From the NCBI GenBank assembly GCA_002495675.1, contig DAGH01000019.1:3217-30498 (forward strand): 27,282 nt of DNA, given 5' to 3'. Both the position numbers and the translations under genes were made by a program. Below the pieces are notes generated by a model, which saw only the letters and a program-made list of their open reading frames with translations, ran no database searches and was not told the DNA's origin. Of the stretch, positions 13,975 to 21,894 are shown piece by piece; the first letter of the stretch is position 1; each line of letters opens with the position of its first letter. The stretch comes from Euryarchaeota archaeon UBA182. GTDB lineage: Archaea > Thermoplasmatota > Poseidoniia > Poseidoniales > Thalassarchaeaceae.

Positions 13975-14691
13975 ATGGGAAAAAGGACACGCTCGCAACG
14001 CCGTGGATCAAGCCCCAAGAACCGGGTGTCTAGCCACCGATTCCCTGCCTCTAATTCTCTACCCAGGGTCTCAGAGCAAATGGGAGAGGTTGTTGACCTA
14101 GTACACAGTCCTGCACACACCGCTCCCCTGGCAAAGCTTCGCTTTGAAGACGGTACGTTAGGCCACATGGGCGCTCCAGACGGAATCAGCATAGGTCAGA
14201 AGGTCGCATTTTCAACCAAAGTCAGCTTGAGGCCTGGAAATGTGACCATGTTGGATCAGATACCTGAGGGAACACCGGTTTGCAACGTCGAAGCAAGGCC
14301 GGGAGACGGTGGAAAATTCGCTCGATCTGGTGGGAACTCAGCTTTCGTTGATACACGGATGGGCGACAAGGTGAGGATCAGGCTTCCAAGCGGCAGTCTG
14401 AAGGATTTACCTGCCAAATGCAGGGCTACAATTGGCGTACTTGCTGGACATGGAAGGACTGAGAAGCCAATCATGAAGGCAGGCGCTGCGCACAAGAGAG
14501 CCAAGGCTAGGGGGAAGCTTTACCCAACTGTCAGCGGAGTAGCCATGAACCCAGTGGACCACCCCCATGGCGGCGGGAACCATCAAGCAGTTCACGGACC
14601 CAACTCCGTACCGAGGACAGCTCCACCAGGGCAAAAAGTTGGCCACATCGCCCCGCGAAGAACCGGGCGTGGTAGAGTAAGAAAGGATTGA
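13975..14691 (+). CDS. rpl2: 50S ribosomal protein uL2
   Basis: uL2 is one of the most conserved large-subunit proteins, needed for subunit joining and peptidyl-transferase activity. The signature GVAMNPVDHPHGGGNHQ includes the histidine near the catalytic centre. The N-terminus (MGKRTRSQRRGS) and the tail (GHIAPRRTGRGR) are typical of archaea. At 238 residues the length is normal. AAGGTG lies 5 bases before the ATG. The stop TGA is merged with the GAGGTG site of uS19. Confidence 0.98.
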   Translation: MGKRTRSQRRGSSPKNRVSSHRFPASNSLPRVSEQMGEVVDLVHSPAHTAPLAKLRFEDGTLGHMGAPDGISIGQKVAFSTKVSLRPGNVTMLDQIPEGTPVCNVEARPGDGGKFARSGGNSAFVDTRMGDKVRIRLPSGSLKDLPAKCRATIGVLAGHGRTEKPIMKAGAAHKRAKARGKLYPTVSGVAMNPVDHPHGGGNHQAVHGPNSVPRTAPPGQKVGHIAPRRTGRGRVRKD

Positions 14692-14701
14692 GGTGCGAAG
14701 A

Positions 14702-15193
14702 ATGGCGAAATCGAAGAAGGTATTCCGCTCCCCCAAACTTGCCCGCAGGCAGGCAAGGAAGCGAAGATCCACGGTAGCTGAGCGAAGGAAGAAAGAATTC
14801 CTGTGGAGAGGCTATTCCATGGACGAACTCAAGTCGATGCCGTTGTACCCACCGGAGGAGGATCCGGAGGCACTCAGTATCGTGGCATTGCTGCCTTCAA
14901 GGGCGAGAAGATCGTATGCGCGCGGGCTTTCAGAAGAGTGTGAGAAACTTTTGGAAAAGTTCGACAATACCTCTGGGGTGGTACGAACTCATTGCCGTGG
15001 GATGTACATCGTACCTTCGATGGTGGGGCGGACTGTCGGGATTCACAATGGAAGAGAGTTCGTGAAGGTCGACATACAACCGGAGATGATAGGTCACGCA
15101 ATGGGAGAATACGCCCCAACCAGGAAATCCGTCAAGCACACTGGCCCAGGTGTGGGTGCAACCCGGTCTTCCAAGCACGTGGCACTGAAGTGA
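14702..15193 (+). CDS. rps19: 30S ribosomal protein uS19
   Basis: uS19 binds 16S rRNA in the small-subunit head together with uS13. Diagnostic stretches are RTHCRGMYIVPSMVGRTVGIHNGREFVKVDI, spread across residues ~97-127, and MIGHAMGEYAPTRKSVKH. At 163 residues it is a little long because of a basic N-terminus (KLARRQARKRR). The ATG at 14702 follows GGTG by 6 bases; GTG at 14693 is in frame but part of the ribosome site. The stop codon and the next ribosome site form TGAGGTG. Confidence 0.96.
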   Translation: MAKSKKVFRSPKLARRQARKRRSTVAERRKKEFLWRGYSMDELKSMPLYPPEEDPEALSIVALLPSRARRSYARGLSEECEKLLEKFDNTSGVVRTHCRGMYIVPSMVGRTVGIHNGREFVKVDIQPEMIGHAMGEYAPTRKSVKHTGPGVGATRSSKHVALK

Positions 15194-15203
15194 GGTGAAA
15201 ATG

Positions 15204-15728
15204 ATGAGCAGGATACAAGGACAGCCCCAAAGCGGGTACACTCAACTGTTGGAGGGGTCCTTCCTCACAACGGCAAGGGCAGTCAATTTGGACGTTCACC
15301 ACAAACACTGTTATCAGATAGCCAAGTTCCTAAGAGGAAAAACTACCATTCAGGCAATTGAGTACCTAGAGAAGGTAATCAAGAAAGAGGCAGCCATACC
15401 CTACACAAGGAGATCTAGAAAGGGGAAGGGAGGAAACACAATGGCTGGTCATCGAAAGGGGAAAATGGGACCAGGGGCATACCCATACAAGGCCTCGATC
15501 GAATTCATCAGACTGATCAACAGCGCCATGGACAACGCGCGACAAAGATACGACACCATCGATCCTGAAGAAATGGTCATCACCCACCTTGCAGCGCATC
15601 GTGGGCAGATTTCACGAGGCTTCAGGCCGAGGGCTCGTGGAAGGGCATCCCCGAAGAACCATTACCAAGTGAATCTCGAGATATTCTTGGAACATTTCGG
15701 AGAAGAGGAAGAGGAAGAGGATTTCTGA
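15204..15728 (+). CDS. rpl22: 50S ribosomal protein uL22
   Basis: uL22 lines the peptide exit tunnel. The archaeal form is recognised by ATIPYTRR-like text (AAIPYTRRSRKGKGG) and GAYPYKASIEFIRLINSAMDNA, followed by the tunnel hairpin region RGQISRGFRPRARGRASPKNHY. The 174-residue product ends in an acidic run (GEEEEEEDF). ATG 15204 is spaced 6 bases from GGTG like its neighbours; ATG 15201 and GTG 15195 are less likely starts. Confidence 0.96.
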   Translation: MSRIQGQPQSGYTQLLEGSFLTTARAVNLDVHHKHCYQIAKFLRGKTTIQAIEYLEKVIKKEAAIPYTRRSRKGKGGNTMAGHRKGKMGPGAYPYKASIEFIRLINSAMDNARQRYDTIDPEEMVITHLAAHRGQISRGFRPRARGRASPKNHYQVNLEIFLEHFGEEEEEEDF

Positions 15729-15738
15729 GGGATTTTTT

Positions 15739-16434
15739 ATGACTAAACAAAACACAATCCGGAAGACAATTCACAGGAATGTAGAGCGCGAGCTTGTCAG
15801 GGAGTACCTACTCAGAGAGACGGAGAGAGCCGGATATGGCGGATTGAAGTTTAACAGGACTCCTGAAGGAACAGAAGTCACCATTCAAGCAGAAATGGTA
15901 GGCAGGGTCTACGGCAGGAGAGGTAAGACCATCAGAGAACTTAACGACAGGTTGAGGGATGACTTTGACCTATTCCAACCACAACTGCAAGTCGAGGAAA
16001 TAGATGAGCCTAGGTTGAACGCACAGATAATGGCAAGCCGACTCGCAAGCTCGATTGAAAGAGGGTGGTTCTTCAGAAGAGCCGGACATGGGACTGTTCA
16101 GAATATCATGGATGCCGGCGCGAGGGGATGCCTAGTTATCTTGAGTGGTAAAATAACAGGTGCACGCCACAGGGTCCAGAAATTCCAAAAAGGCCACATC
16201 AAATATTGTGGACAGACAGCACTCGATGTAATGGAAAGTGGCTTTGCGACAGCCGTAAAGAAGCTCGGTACGGTTGGATGCACTGTCAAAATCATGAGGC
16301 CAGGGACCAGACTTCCTCATGAGATCATCATCCGAGAGAGGGCAGAGGCAGGCCTTCCGCCAGTTGTCGAGGATGCTGCTTGGAATACTGAAGAACAAAG
16401 TTCGGATCATACAAATCGCGGGGAGGAGGAGTGA
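15739..16434 (+). CDS. rps3: 30S ribosomal protein uS3
   Basis: uS3 forms part of the mRNA entry channel. The N-terminal KH domain shows VGRVYGRRGKTIRELN (the GxxG-type loop is GRRG), and the C-terminal domain contains RAGHGTVQNIMDAGARGCLVILSGKI, spread over ~115-140, and KFQKGHIKYCG. At 231 residues the length is normal; the acidic/polar tail after residue ~205 is typical of archaea. The ATG lies 10 bases after the uL22 stop with a GAGGG site. Confidence 0.97.
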   Translation: MTKQNTIRKTIHRNVERELVREYLLRETERAGYGGLKFNRTPEGTEVTIQAEMVGRVYGRRGKTIRELNDRLRDDFDLFQPQLQVEEIDEPRLNAQIMASRLASSIERGWFFRRAGHGTVQNIMDAGARGCLVILSGKITGARHRVQKFQKGHIKYCGQTALDVMESGFATAVKKLGTVGCTVKIMRPGTRLPHEIIIRERAEAGLPPVVEDAAWNTEEQSSDHTNRGEEE

Positions 16435-16435
16435 A

Positions 16436-16639
16436 ATGGGTCACCTCTCAACCCATGAGATAGATCAGATGTCCATGGAGCAAATGCTCCGAAGACTCGA
16501 GGAGATGAGGGAAGAGCTCCTACAGCTACGGGCTCAGCAGGCTCTAGGAGGGTCATCATCCAATCCAGGTGAATTCAAACAAACAAGAAGGAGCATTGCG
16601 AGACTCCTGACCAGTATCAACAAAGAGAGGAAGGAGTAG
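16436..16639 (+). CDS. rpl29: 50S ribosomal protein uL29
   Basis: A small two-helix protein near the tunnel exit next to uL23. The 67 residues read MGHLSTHEIDQMSMEQML, then LEEMREELLQLRAQQALGG and RRSIARLLTSINKERKE, the classic L29 helices. The start at 16436 directly follows the uS3 stop (1 base between) and has GGGAGGAGG upstream; longer open frame upstream is just read-through of uS3 sequence in another frame. Confidence 0.95.
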   Translation: MGHLSTHEIDQMSMEQMLRRLEEMREELLQLRAQQALGGSSSNPGEFKQTRRSIARLLTSINKERKE

Positions 16640-16646
16640 AGCCGAT

Positions 16647-16946
16647 ATGGCAGGGATATGCAATCTATGTGGTTTGCCAGAGGAATTGTGTATATGTCAG
16701 GAGATAGCTAAAGAACAGCAAACAGCAGTAATTTCAACAGCGAGAAGGAGGTATGGAAAGATGGTTACTATTGTTGACGGCATTGAAGACACCGCTATAG
16801 ACATCAACCAGCTTGCAAAGACACTCAAATCGGCTTGCGCTAGCGGCGGAACTGTCAAAGGACGCACGATCGAATTACAAGGGGAGCACAAGAAAAGAGC
16901 CGCAAAAGTTCTGGAACAAAATGGATACAGGGTGGAGGTACGATGA
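16647..16946 (+). CDS. Translation initiation factor aIF1 (SUI1 family)
   Basis: This factor helps select the start codon on the small subunit. The SUI1 core is visible in MVTIVDGI, LAKTLKSACASGGTVKGRTIELQGEHKKRAAKVLEQNGY (with the GGTVK loop) and the final RVEVR. The N-terminus CNLCGLPEELCIC (Cys5, 8, 15, 17) is a likely zinc site, known in many archaeal family members. At 99 residues it is full length. Its position after uL29 and before Rpp29 is the standard archaeal order. Its stop overlaps the start of the next gene. Confidence 0.94.
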   Translation: MAGICNLCGLPEELCICQEIAKEQQTAVISTARRRYGKMVTIVDGIEDTAIDINQLAKTLKSACASGGTVKGRTIELQGEHKKRAAKVLEQNGYRVEVR

Positions 16947-17206
16947 TGAGCCCAATGAATCAACCGTGGCTTGCCAGGACGATTACGGTGACCCGATCAA
17001 AGGACGAAGGCCTCGTGGGTCTCAAAGGTATGATCGTTCACGAAACCAAGCGCACATTGAGAGTAAGGTCCCCAAAAGGTGTCCATGTCATCGCAAAAGA
17101 CGTAATTAGTTTCACGCTCGATGGAAGCGACCTAGTCATCGAGGGATCTGAAGTGCTACAAAAGCCAGAAGACAGGGTCAGCCGAAGATACAGGAGGAAT
17201 CGTTGA
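16943..17206 (+). CDS. rnp1: RNase P protein component 1 (Rpp29/Pop4)
   Basis: A protein cofactor of archaeal RNase P, the ribozyme that matures tRNA 5' ends. The Sm-like barrel is seen as GLVGLKGMIVHETKRTLRV, followed by GVHVIAKDVISFTL and DLVIEG, ending in a basic tail (VSRRYRRNR). About 86-87 residues, a normal length for the short archaeal form. Two adjacent ATGs (16943, overlapping the aIF1 stop as ATGA, and 16946) are possible; 16946 is better spaced from GGAGGT at 16934-16939. Confidence 0.93.
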   Translation: MMSPMNQPWLARTITVTRSKDEGLVGLKGMIVHETKRTLRVRSPKGVHVIAKDVISFTLDGSDLVIEGSEVLQKPEDRVSRRYRRNR

Positions 17207-17550
17207 TGGGAGAAATCAGAGATATCGGTATCGATGTCGCAACACCTACAGGTGAATGGGATGGGAATCAAAACTGTCCATTCTATGGGAGCCTGAGGGT
17301 CAGAGGGCAGATCATTGAGGGCAAGATCGTATCAGCAGAAGGCATGGATAGTTCTGTAGTCCTCGAGAGGGAAACAACTCGGTACATGAAGAAGTACGAG
17401 AGGTATGAGAAGAGAACTCATCGCTACGTTGCCCACCTACCCTCGTGCATAGGAGGAGTCAACATCGGCGAGAGAGTTCGGATCATGGAATGCAGACCTC
17501 TATCAAAAACTGTGAAATTTTGTGTCATCGAAAAGGGGGAGTCAATTTGA
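17206..17550 (+). CDS. rps17: 30S ribosomal protein uS17
   Basis: A primary 16S rRNA-binding protein with an OB fold. The archaeal hallmarks are CPFYGSLRVRGQIIEGKIVS, then RYMKKYERYEKRTHRYVAHLP and the Cys-containing IGERVRIMECRPLSKTVKF. 114 residues. The ATG at 17206 uses the last base of the Rpp29 stop (TTGATG) and is 8 bases after AGGAGG; TTG at 17203 is less likely. Confidence 0.95.
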   Translation: MGEIRDIGIDVATPTGEWDGNQNCPFYGSLRVRGQIIEGKIVSAEGMDSSVVLERETTRYMKKYERYEKRTHRYVAHLPSCIGGVNIGERVRIMECRPLSKTVKFCVIEKGESI

Positions 17551-17945
17551 AGGGAATTTCTAGTTCAGTGACCGACGCACTTCCAACACAAGCCCGGATG
17601 GACTGCGCGGACAATACAGGTGCAAAGATAGTCCAACTAATGAACGTACTCAGGAAAGGGGGCGTAGCAAGGAGATACCCTGCAGCAGGTGTTGGTGACT
17701 TGATCAGAGTGACTGTCAGAAGGGGAACCCCGGAGACCAGGAGGCAGATTTTCACTGCAGTCATCATAAGACAAAAGAGGCCATTCAGAAGAGTAGACGG
17801 AACATGGGTTTCATTCGAAGACAATGCTTGCGTTATTACAAACGAGAAAGGAGAACTTCGTGGATCGGATATCAAAGGTCCCGTTAGTAGGGAAGCAGCG
17901 GAGAGGTGGCCAAGAATAGCCGCCACTGCAAAACAAATAGTATGA
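17547..17945 (+). CDS. rpl14: 50S ribosomal protein uL14
   Basis: uL14 forms an intersubunit bridge on the large subunit. Motifs: MDCADNTGAKIVQLMNV, GVGDLIRVTVRRGTPE, VIIRQKRPFRRVDGTWVSFEDNACVITN (within ~68-96) and the C-terminal RWPRIAATAKQIV. The start is TTG at 17547 within a TTGA overlap with the uS17 stop, preceded by AAGGGGGAG. This gives 132 residues, exactly the usual archaeal size. Sequence upstream in the same frame belongs to uS17 read in another frame. Confidence 0.95.
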   Translation: MKGISSSVTDALPTQARMDCADNTGAKIVQLMNVLRKGGVARRYPAAGVGDLIRVTVRRGTPETRRQIFTAVIIRQKRPFRRVDGTWVSFEDNACVITNEKGELRGSDIKGPVSREAAERWPRIAATAKQIV

Positions 17946-17957
17946 GGAGGTGGAAGA

Positions 17958-18395
17958 ATGTCAAGCAAACAACCAGGGAAACAACGCAAGGCACAATACA
18001 ACGCCCCAATTCACGTCAAGAGGAAGCGAATTAGAGCGCGTCTGAGGACTGAAGATCCAGACCTCGCAGGAGTAAGGACCATCACAGTTAGAGTAGGGGA
18101 TGAGGTAGAAGTCCTAAGGGGAGATTTCGGCAGCCCCAACTCCGCAAAGCCCGATACCAGAGGAAAGCGACTAGGACAAGCCAGGGGGAAGGCGGGAATC
18201 CGTGCCAAGATCGTCGGCGTTAACACGAATTCAGGAACTGTGAATGTTGACGGCGTCTCTATAACAACAGCAGATGGGAAAGAGGAGCCTCTTCCAATAC
18301 ATGCTTCAAACATAGTCGTCGTATCATTAGACGATACTGATCCACTTAGAATTAGCAAAATTCTCGAAAAAGCCGCAGGAGGGAAGAAAGAATGA
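17958..18395 (+). CDS. rpl24: 50S ribosomal protein uL24
   Basis: An assembly-initiating large-subunit protein with a KOW domain. The N-terminus (KQPGKQRKAQYNAPIHVKRK) and the KOW segment VRVGDEVEVLRGDFGS are characteristic, followed by a glycine/lysine stretch and KIVGVNTNSGTVNVDGVSI. 145 residues. A strong GGAGGTG precedes the ATG. The stop overlaps the eS4 start by 4 bases (ATGA). Confidence 0.95.
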   Translation: MSSKQPGKQRKAQYNAPIHVKRKRIRARLRTEDPDLAGVRTITVRVGDEVEVLRGDFGSPNSAKPDTRGKRLGQARGKAGIRAKIVGVNTNSGTVNVDGVSITTADGKEEPLPIHASNIVVVSLDDTDPLRISKILEKAAGGKKE

Positions 18396-19090
18396 GCAGT
18401 AGCCACATGAAACGACTAACCATGCCTAGGACATGGCCTCTCCCGAGAAAGACAGACGTTTGGGTGCAAAAACCAGACCCCTCCGGTCACCCGTTGGAAT
18501 TGTGCATGCCCATTGGCATTATCCTGAGGGATGTTCTCGGACTCTCAAGGAGCCAGAGGGAATCGAAGCGAATACTCGCAACTAGGAGCGTATTAGTTGA
18601 TGGAAGGGTCGTAGTAAAACACTCTCGGGCCGTTGGACTGATGGACGTCCTGACTGTCGGAGAAGACAACTACCGATGCGTTCTGGACACAAACGGTAAG
18701 CTCCGATACAGGCCTATTGCGAAGAAAGAGGCTGGAACTAAACTCTGTAGGGTCATAAACAAAACAACAATCAAAGGTGGTAAAACCCAATACACACTTC
18801 ACGATGGAAGGACAATAATCTCTGAAAAGCCGGATGAATACTCCACAGGAGACAGCCTATCCGTGTCCCTTCCAGATCAGGAAATTCAAGCCCATCATCC
18901 ATTCAAGCCAGACTCAATCGCCTATCTCATCGGTGGATCTCACGTCGGCGAAGTCTCTAAAATCAAAACCATAGAGGTAAAACGATCGACTAGGCCGAAT
19001 GAAGTTTCATTCGAAGAGTTCGGTACTATCGCCTCATATGCTTTCGTGATCCCAAGCGAAACCGCTCTACCACTGGAGGCTAAATCATGA
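18392..19090 (+). CDS. rps4e: 30S ribosomal protein eS4
   Basis: This small-subunit protein is shared by archaea and eukaryotes and absent from bacteria. SHMKRLTMPRTWPLPRK, an S4-like RNA-binding segment (RESKRILATRSVLVDGRVV) and the KOW region near IAYLIGGSHVGEVSKIKTIEV support the call. 232 residues, normal length. Translation is probably coupled to uL24 through the ATGA overlap, and its own stop overlaps the uL5 start (ATGA). Confidence 0.96.
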   Translation: MSSSHMKRLTMPRTWPLPRKTDVWVQKPDPSGHPLELCMPIGIILRDVLGLSRSQRESKRILATRSVLVDGRVVVKHSRAVGLMDVLTVGEDNYRCVLDTNGKLRYRPIAKKEAGTKLCRVINKTTIKGGKTQYTLHDGRTIISEKPDEYSTGDSLSVSLPDQEIQAHHPFKPDSIAYLIGGSHVGEVSKIKTIEVKRSTRPNEVSFEEFGTIASYAFVIPSETALPLEAKS

Positions 19091-19614
19091 GTAGCCCAGC
19101 AAACCCTATGCTTACTCCGAGGATCACAAAGGTCACCGTGAACATAGGTGTAGGTGAGGGAGGCAACAGACTCATCCTAGCTGAAAAGGTCCTGGAATCA
19201 CTGACCAAACAAAAGCCAGTGAGGACGCTTTCCAGGAAGACCAATCGAGACCTAGGGACCCGGATCGGGGCACCCATAGGGTGCAAGGTGACAATTAGAG
19301 ATTCAGAGAAGGCCCATGAGTTCTTGAAGAACGCATTATGGGTCAGGGAGAATACCATCCATGGCTGGTCTTTCGATGACTCGGGGAACCTCTCCTTCGG
19401 AATTGCGGATTACACCGATTTCCCAGAGATGAAATATGATCCAGACATCGGGATTTTCGGCCTCGATGTTAACGTTGTGGTCGAAAGGCCGGGACACAGA
19501 GTTCAGAGAAGGAGGCATGCGTCAAGCAGACTGCCGATGCAACACCGAGTCTCTAGGGAAGAATGCAAGACTTGGTTCAAGGATACCTTTGGAATCACAA
19601 TCATGGAGGAGTAA
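19087..19614 (+). CDS. rpl5: 50S ribosomal protein uL5
   Basis: uL5 binds 5S rRNA. Diagnostic text: NPMLTPRITKVTVNIGVGEGG, LTKQKPVRTLSRKTNRDLG and FGIADYTDFPEMKYDPDIGIFGLDVNVV (split across ~103-130), with a basic RRRHASSRLP tail region. 175 residues. The start ATG overlaps the eS4 stop. Confidence 0.96.
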   Translation: MSSPANPMLTPRITKVTVNIGVGEGGNRLILAEKVLESLTKQKPVRTLSRKTNRDLGTRIGAPIGCKVTIRDSEKAHEFLKNALWVRENTIHGWSFDDSGNLSFGIADYTDFPEMKYDPDIGIFGLDVNVVVERPGHRVQRRRHASSRLPMQHRVSREECKTWFKDTFGITIMEE

Positions 19615-19618
19615 TTCA

Positions 19619-19771
19619 ATGGCACGCGAACATGGTGAGGAGATTGGCAGGACAATCGGATGCAGGCGATGCGGAAGAAAGCGCGGGATGATCAGGAGGC
19701 ACGGTCTAAGACTCTGCAGGCAATGTTTCCGCGACATGGCCCCGGAAATAGGATTCAAGAAATTCAATTGA
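19619..19771 (+). CDS. rps14: 30S ribosomal protein uS14 (zinc-binding form)
   Basis: A 50-residue protein of the small-subunit head. The zinc ribbon is intact: Cys15-x2-Cys18 and Cys33-x2-Cys36 (IGCRRCGRK, RLCRQCFRD), ending IGFKKFN. The ATG at 19619 lies 4 bases after the uL5 stop with GGAGGAG upstream. Longer open frame upstream is uL5 sequence in another frame. Confidence 0.95.
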   Translation: MAREHGEEIGRTIGCRRCGRKRGMIRRHGLRLCRQCFRDMAPEIGFKKFN

Positions 19772-19780
19772 GGTGATATG

Positions 19781-20170
19781 ATGCAATTTGACCCGTTATC
19801 CGACGCTTTTGTGAGAATATATAATGCCGAACAGGCTGGCCACTACGAAGTCTCCATCAATCCAGCAAGTAAGTTATTGGAGAGCATGCTCACAATCATG
19901 CAATCATCAGGCTACGTAGGTGAGTTTGAAAGAATTGCAGATGGCCGCGGAGACGCCTTCCGCGTAGAACTAGTAGGCGCAATAAACAGATGCGGCGTTA
20001 TCAAACCTCGACATTCAGTGAAAAGAGCTGACTTCGACAAGTGGGAATCCAGATACCTTCCAGCGAGGGACTTCGGCCTACTGATAGTCTCCACAAACCA
20101 AGGCGTGATGAACCACCACGAAGCCAAGAAGGAGCGCGTGGGCGGACGATTATTGGCGTACATTTTCTAA
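19781..20170 (+). CDS. rps8: 30S ribosomal protein uS8
   Basis: uS8 binds the central domain of 16S rRNA and is an early assembly protein. DPLSDAFVRIYNAEQAG, a central KRADFDKWESRYLPARDFGLLIVSTNQGVMNHHEAK stretch (residues ~82-117) and the GGRLLAYIF C-terminus are archaeal S8 features. ATG 19781 is preferred to the adjacent ATG 19778 because it is 5 bases from GGTG; the preceding uS14 stop is merged with that site (TGAGGTG). About 129 residues. Confidence 0.95.
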   Translation: MQFDPLSDAFVRIYNAEQAGHYEVSINPASKLLESMLTIMQSSGYVGEFERIADGRGDAFRVELVGAINRCGVIKPRHSVKRADFDKWESRYLPARDFGLLIVSTNQGVMNHHEAKKERVGGRLLAYIF

Positions 20171-20183
20171 AGGAGGAATAAGG

Positions 20184-20738
20184 ATGCCAGCACTTGACAG
20201 CTTGACACACAAAATACCCCTGCCGGACGGGGTTTCGGCATCAATTGAAGACGGATCCGTCACAATCTCCAAGGACGGCGCATCGATAACCAGAGAATTT
20301 AGGAATTCGAGGCTATCAATTTCAGTTGATGATAAGAACATAACTGTGTTTTGCGATCTTCCCAGGAGGAAACACAAAGCAATCGCAGGGACATGGCATG
20401 CGCACCTCAAAAACATGGTCCGGGGCATCGATACCGGGTTTGAATACAAACTCAAGGCGGTCTATTCTCACTTCCCAATGACTCTCAAAGTAGAAGGGAA
20501 TACCATGACCATCACAAATCTGTTTGGTGAGAAAGTACCTCGCAAGGCCGTTCTTCCATGGACTCCATCCGAAGTACAGGTCAAAATAGAGAACAAGACG
20601 GACGTGACGGTGACTGGAAGCGATAGGGAGAAGGTCGGACAAACTGCGGCCAACATTGAAAGAGCTTGCAAAATAAAGAAAAGGGACAGGAGAGTATTCC
20701 AAGACGGAATCTACATTGTCTCCAAGGGCGAGGAGTGA
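20184..20738 (+). CDS. rpl6: 50S ribosomal protein uL6
   Basis: A large-subunit protein near the GTPase centre, with two similar alpha/beta domains. KIPLPDGVSASIEDGSVTI, GTWHAHLKNMVRGIDTGFEYKLKAVYSHFP (residues ~71-100) and NLFGEKVPRK are characteristic, with VTVTGSDREKVGQTAANIE in domain 2. 184 residues. AGGAGG precedes the ATG by 8 bases. Confidence 0.96.
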   Translation: MPALDSLTHKIPLPDGVSASIEDGSVTISKDGASITREFRNSRLSISVDDKNITVFCDLPRRKHKAIAGTWHAHLKNMVRGIDTGFEYKLKAVYSHFPMTLKVEGNTMTITNLFGEKVPRKAVLPWTPSEVQVKIENKTDVTVTGSDREKVGQTAANIERACKIKKRDRRVFQDGIYIVSKGEE

Positions 20739-20743
20739 GGAAT

Positions 20744-21421
20744 ATGGATTACGAATCAATGACAGTCGCCGAACTAAAGGAGATACTCAAAGCCAGGGGG
20801 CTGAAAGTCAGTGGCAAGAAGGCAGAACTCATTCAACGATTGTCAGAAAATGAGACAACGAATTCCGCAACTGCAGAACCTCAAACCTCCGATGAAGAAA
20901 ATAAATCCGAAGAAGATTTCGTAATGGAAGACGCCGATGATTTCGAAGAAGAATTCTACCAAGACGAGTGGGATGTAGATGAAGAGTACGCTCCCAAACA
21001 AAAACCATCACTCGACGACGACACAAAGGCAGCGTTAATGATTAGGAAAACCCAACGCGCAACCATGCCCAAATTTAGACGACAGGAATGGTTCCGCTAC
21101 TACAGACTAGCACGGACTGGCTGGAGGAAACCCAACGGGTACCAATCAAAACAAAGGCTCAACATGAAATACAGGACGCCTATGGTTAGAATCGGACACA
21201 GGAAAATCGCGTCAGTGAGAGGGTTGCACCCCTCAGGCTTTGAGGAGGTACTCGTCAAGACTCCATCAGACTTGGAGGGACTCAATCCTGACTCACAGGC
21301 TGTTAGGGTCAGTGCGGGCGTCGGCAATCGAAAGAGGACCATCATACACAACAGAGCTGATCAATTAGGCCTTAGAATCCTAAACCGGCGAAGAATCCAA
21401 AGAAAGGGGGACTTGCAATGA
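20744..21421 (+). CDS. rpl32e: 50S ribosomal protein eL32 with N-terminal SAP domain
   Basis: The C-terminal ~130 residues are eL32: PKFRRQEWFRYYRLARTGWRKP, RIGHRKIASVRGLHPSGF and GVGNRKRTIIHNRADQLGLRILN. In front stands a SAP-type helix-turn-helix module (residues ~5-34: MTVAELKEILKARGLKVSG, KKAELIQRL) and a strongly acidic linker (~35-88). SAP modules bind DNA or RNA in other proteins. Haloarchaeal eL32 also has an N-terminal extension, but of a different kind as far as I recall. The ATG at 20744 (225 aa) follows the uL6 stop by 5 bases (TGAGGAATATG). Confidence 0.95.
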   Translation: MDYESMTVAELKEILKARGLKVSGKKAELIQRLSENETTNSATAEPQTSDEENKSEEDFVMEDADDFEEEFYQDEWDVDEEYAPKQKPSLDDDTKAALMIRKTQRATMPKFRRQEWFRYYRLARTGWRKPNGYQSKQRLNMKYRTPMVRIGHRKIASVRGLHPSGFEEVLVKTPSDLEGLNPDSQAVRVSAGVGNRKRTIIHNRADQLGLRILNRRRIQRKGDLQ

Positions 21422-21894
21422 TAATTTCAAACCAAAAGAGACTTGCTGCGGACATACTATCTCGCAGAGAAGGTAGGACCGTAGGCATCCACAGAATCTG
21501 GATAAACCCAGATTACCTGGACGACGTGACGAATGCCGTACAAAAGGACGACGTCAGACAGTTGATAGAGGAAGGCGTAATCAAAGCGAGGCCATTAGTC
21601 GGGAACAGCCGAGGCAGGGCAAGAAAAGCTGAGGCACAGAAGGCCAAGGGCCGAAGGAAGGGGCACGGCTCCAGGAAGGGGACTGCAAACGCGAGAAACC
21701 CAAAAAAGCACAGGTGGATGAAAACCATCCGCGCCCAACGAAAGGCATTGAAAGAAATGCGCACAGACTCCACCCTAACCCCCTCACAATACCGTCTCTT
21801 CTACAGGAAGGCAAAAGGAGGCTCCTATCGTTCCGTTGCACACCTGAAGAGCAACATCGAACTTGAGGGAATTGACATAGGAGGCGAGGCATAG
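21418..21894 (+). CDS. rpl19e: 50S ribosomal protein eL19
   Basis: An archaeal/eukaryotic large-subunit protein involved in an intersubunit bridge. Typical features are QKRLAADILSRREGRTVGIHRIWINP, a basic GRRKGHGSRKGTANARNPKK region and the long C-terminal helix QRKALKEMRTDSTLTPSQYR. 158 residues. Its ATG overlaps the eL32 stop (ATGA); its TAG stop overlaps the GTG of uL18 by one base. Confidence 0.96.
   Translation: MIISNQKRLAADILSRREGRTVGIHRIWINPDYLDDVTNAVQKDDVRQLIEEGVIKARPLVGNSRGRARKAEAQKAKGRRKGHGSRKGTANARNPKKHRWMKTIRAQRKALKEMRTDSTLTPSQYRLFYRKAKGGSYRSVAHLKSNIELEGIDIGGEA

Noticed and set aside
16647..16700. Cys-rich N-terminus of aIF1 as a novel domain
   Set aside because: Similar CxxC...CxC starts are known to me in other archaeal SUI1 proteins, so it is a family trait and not new.
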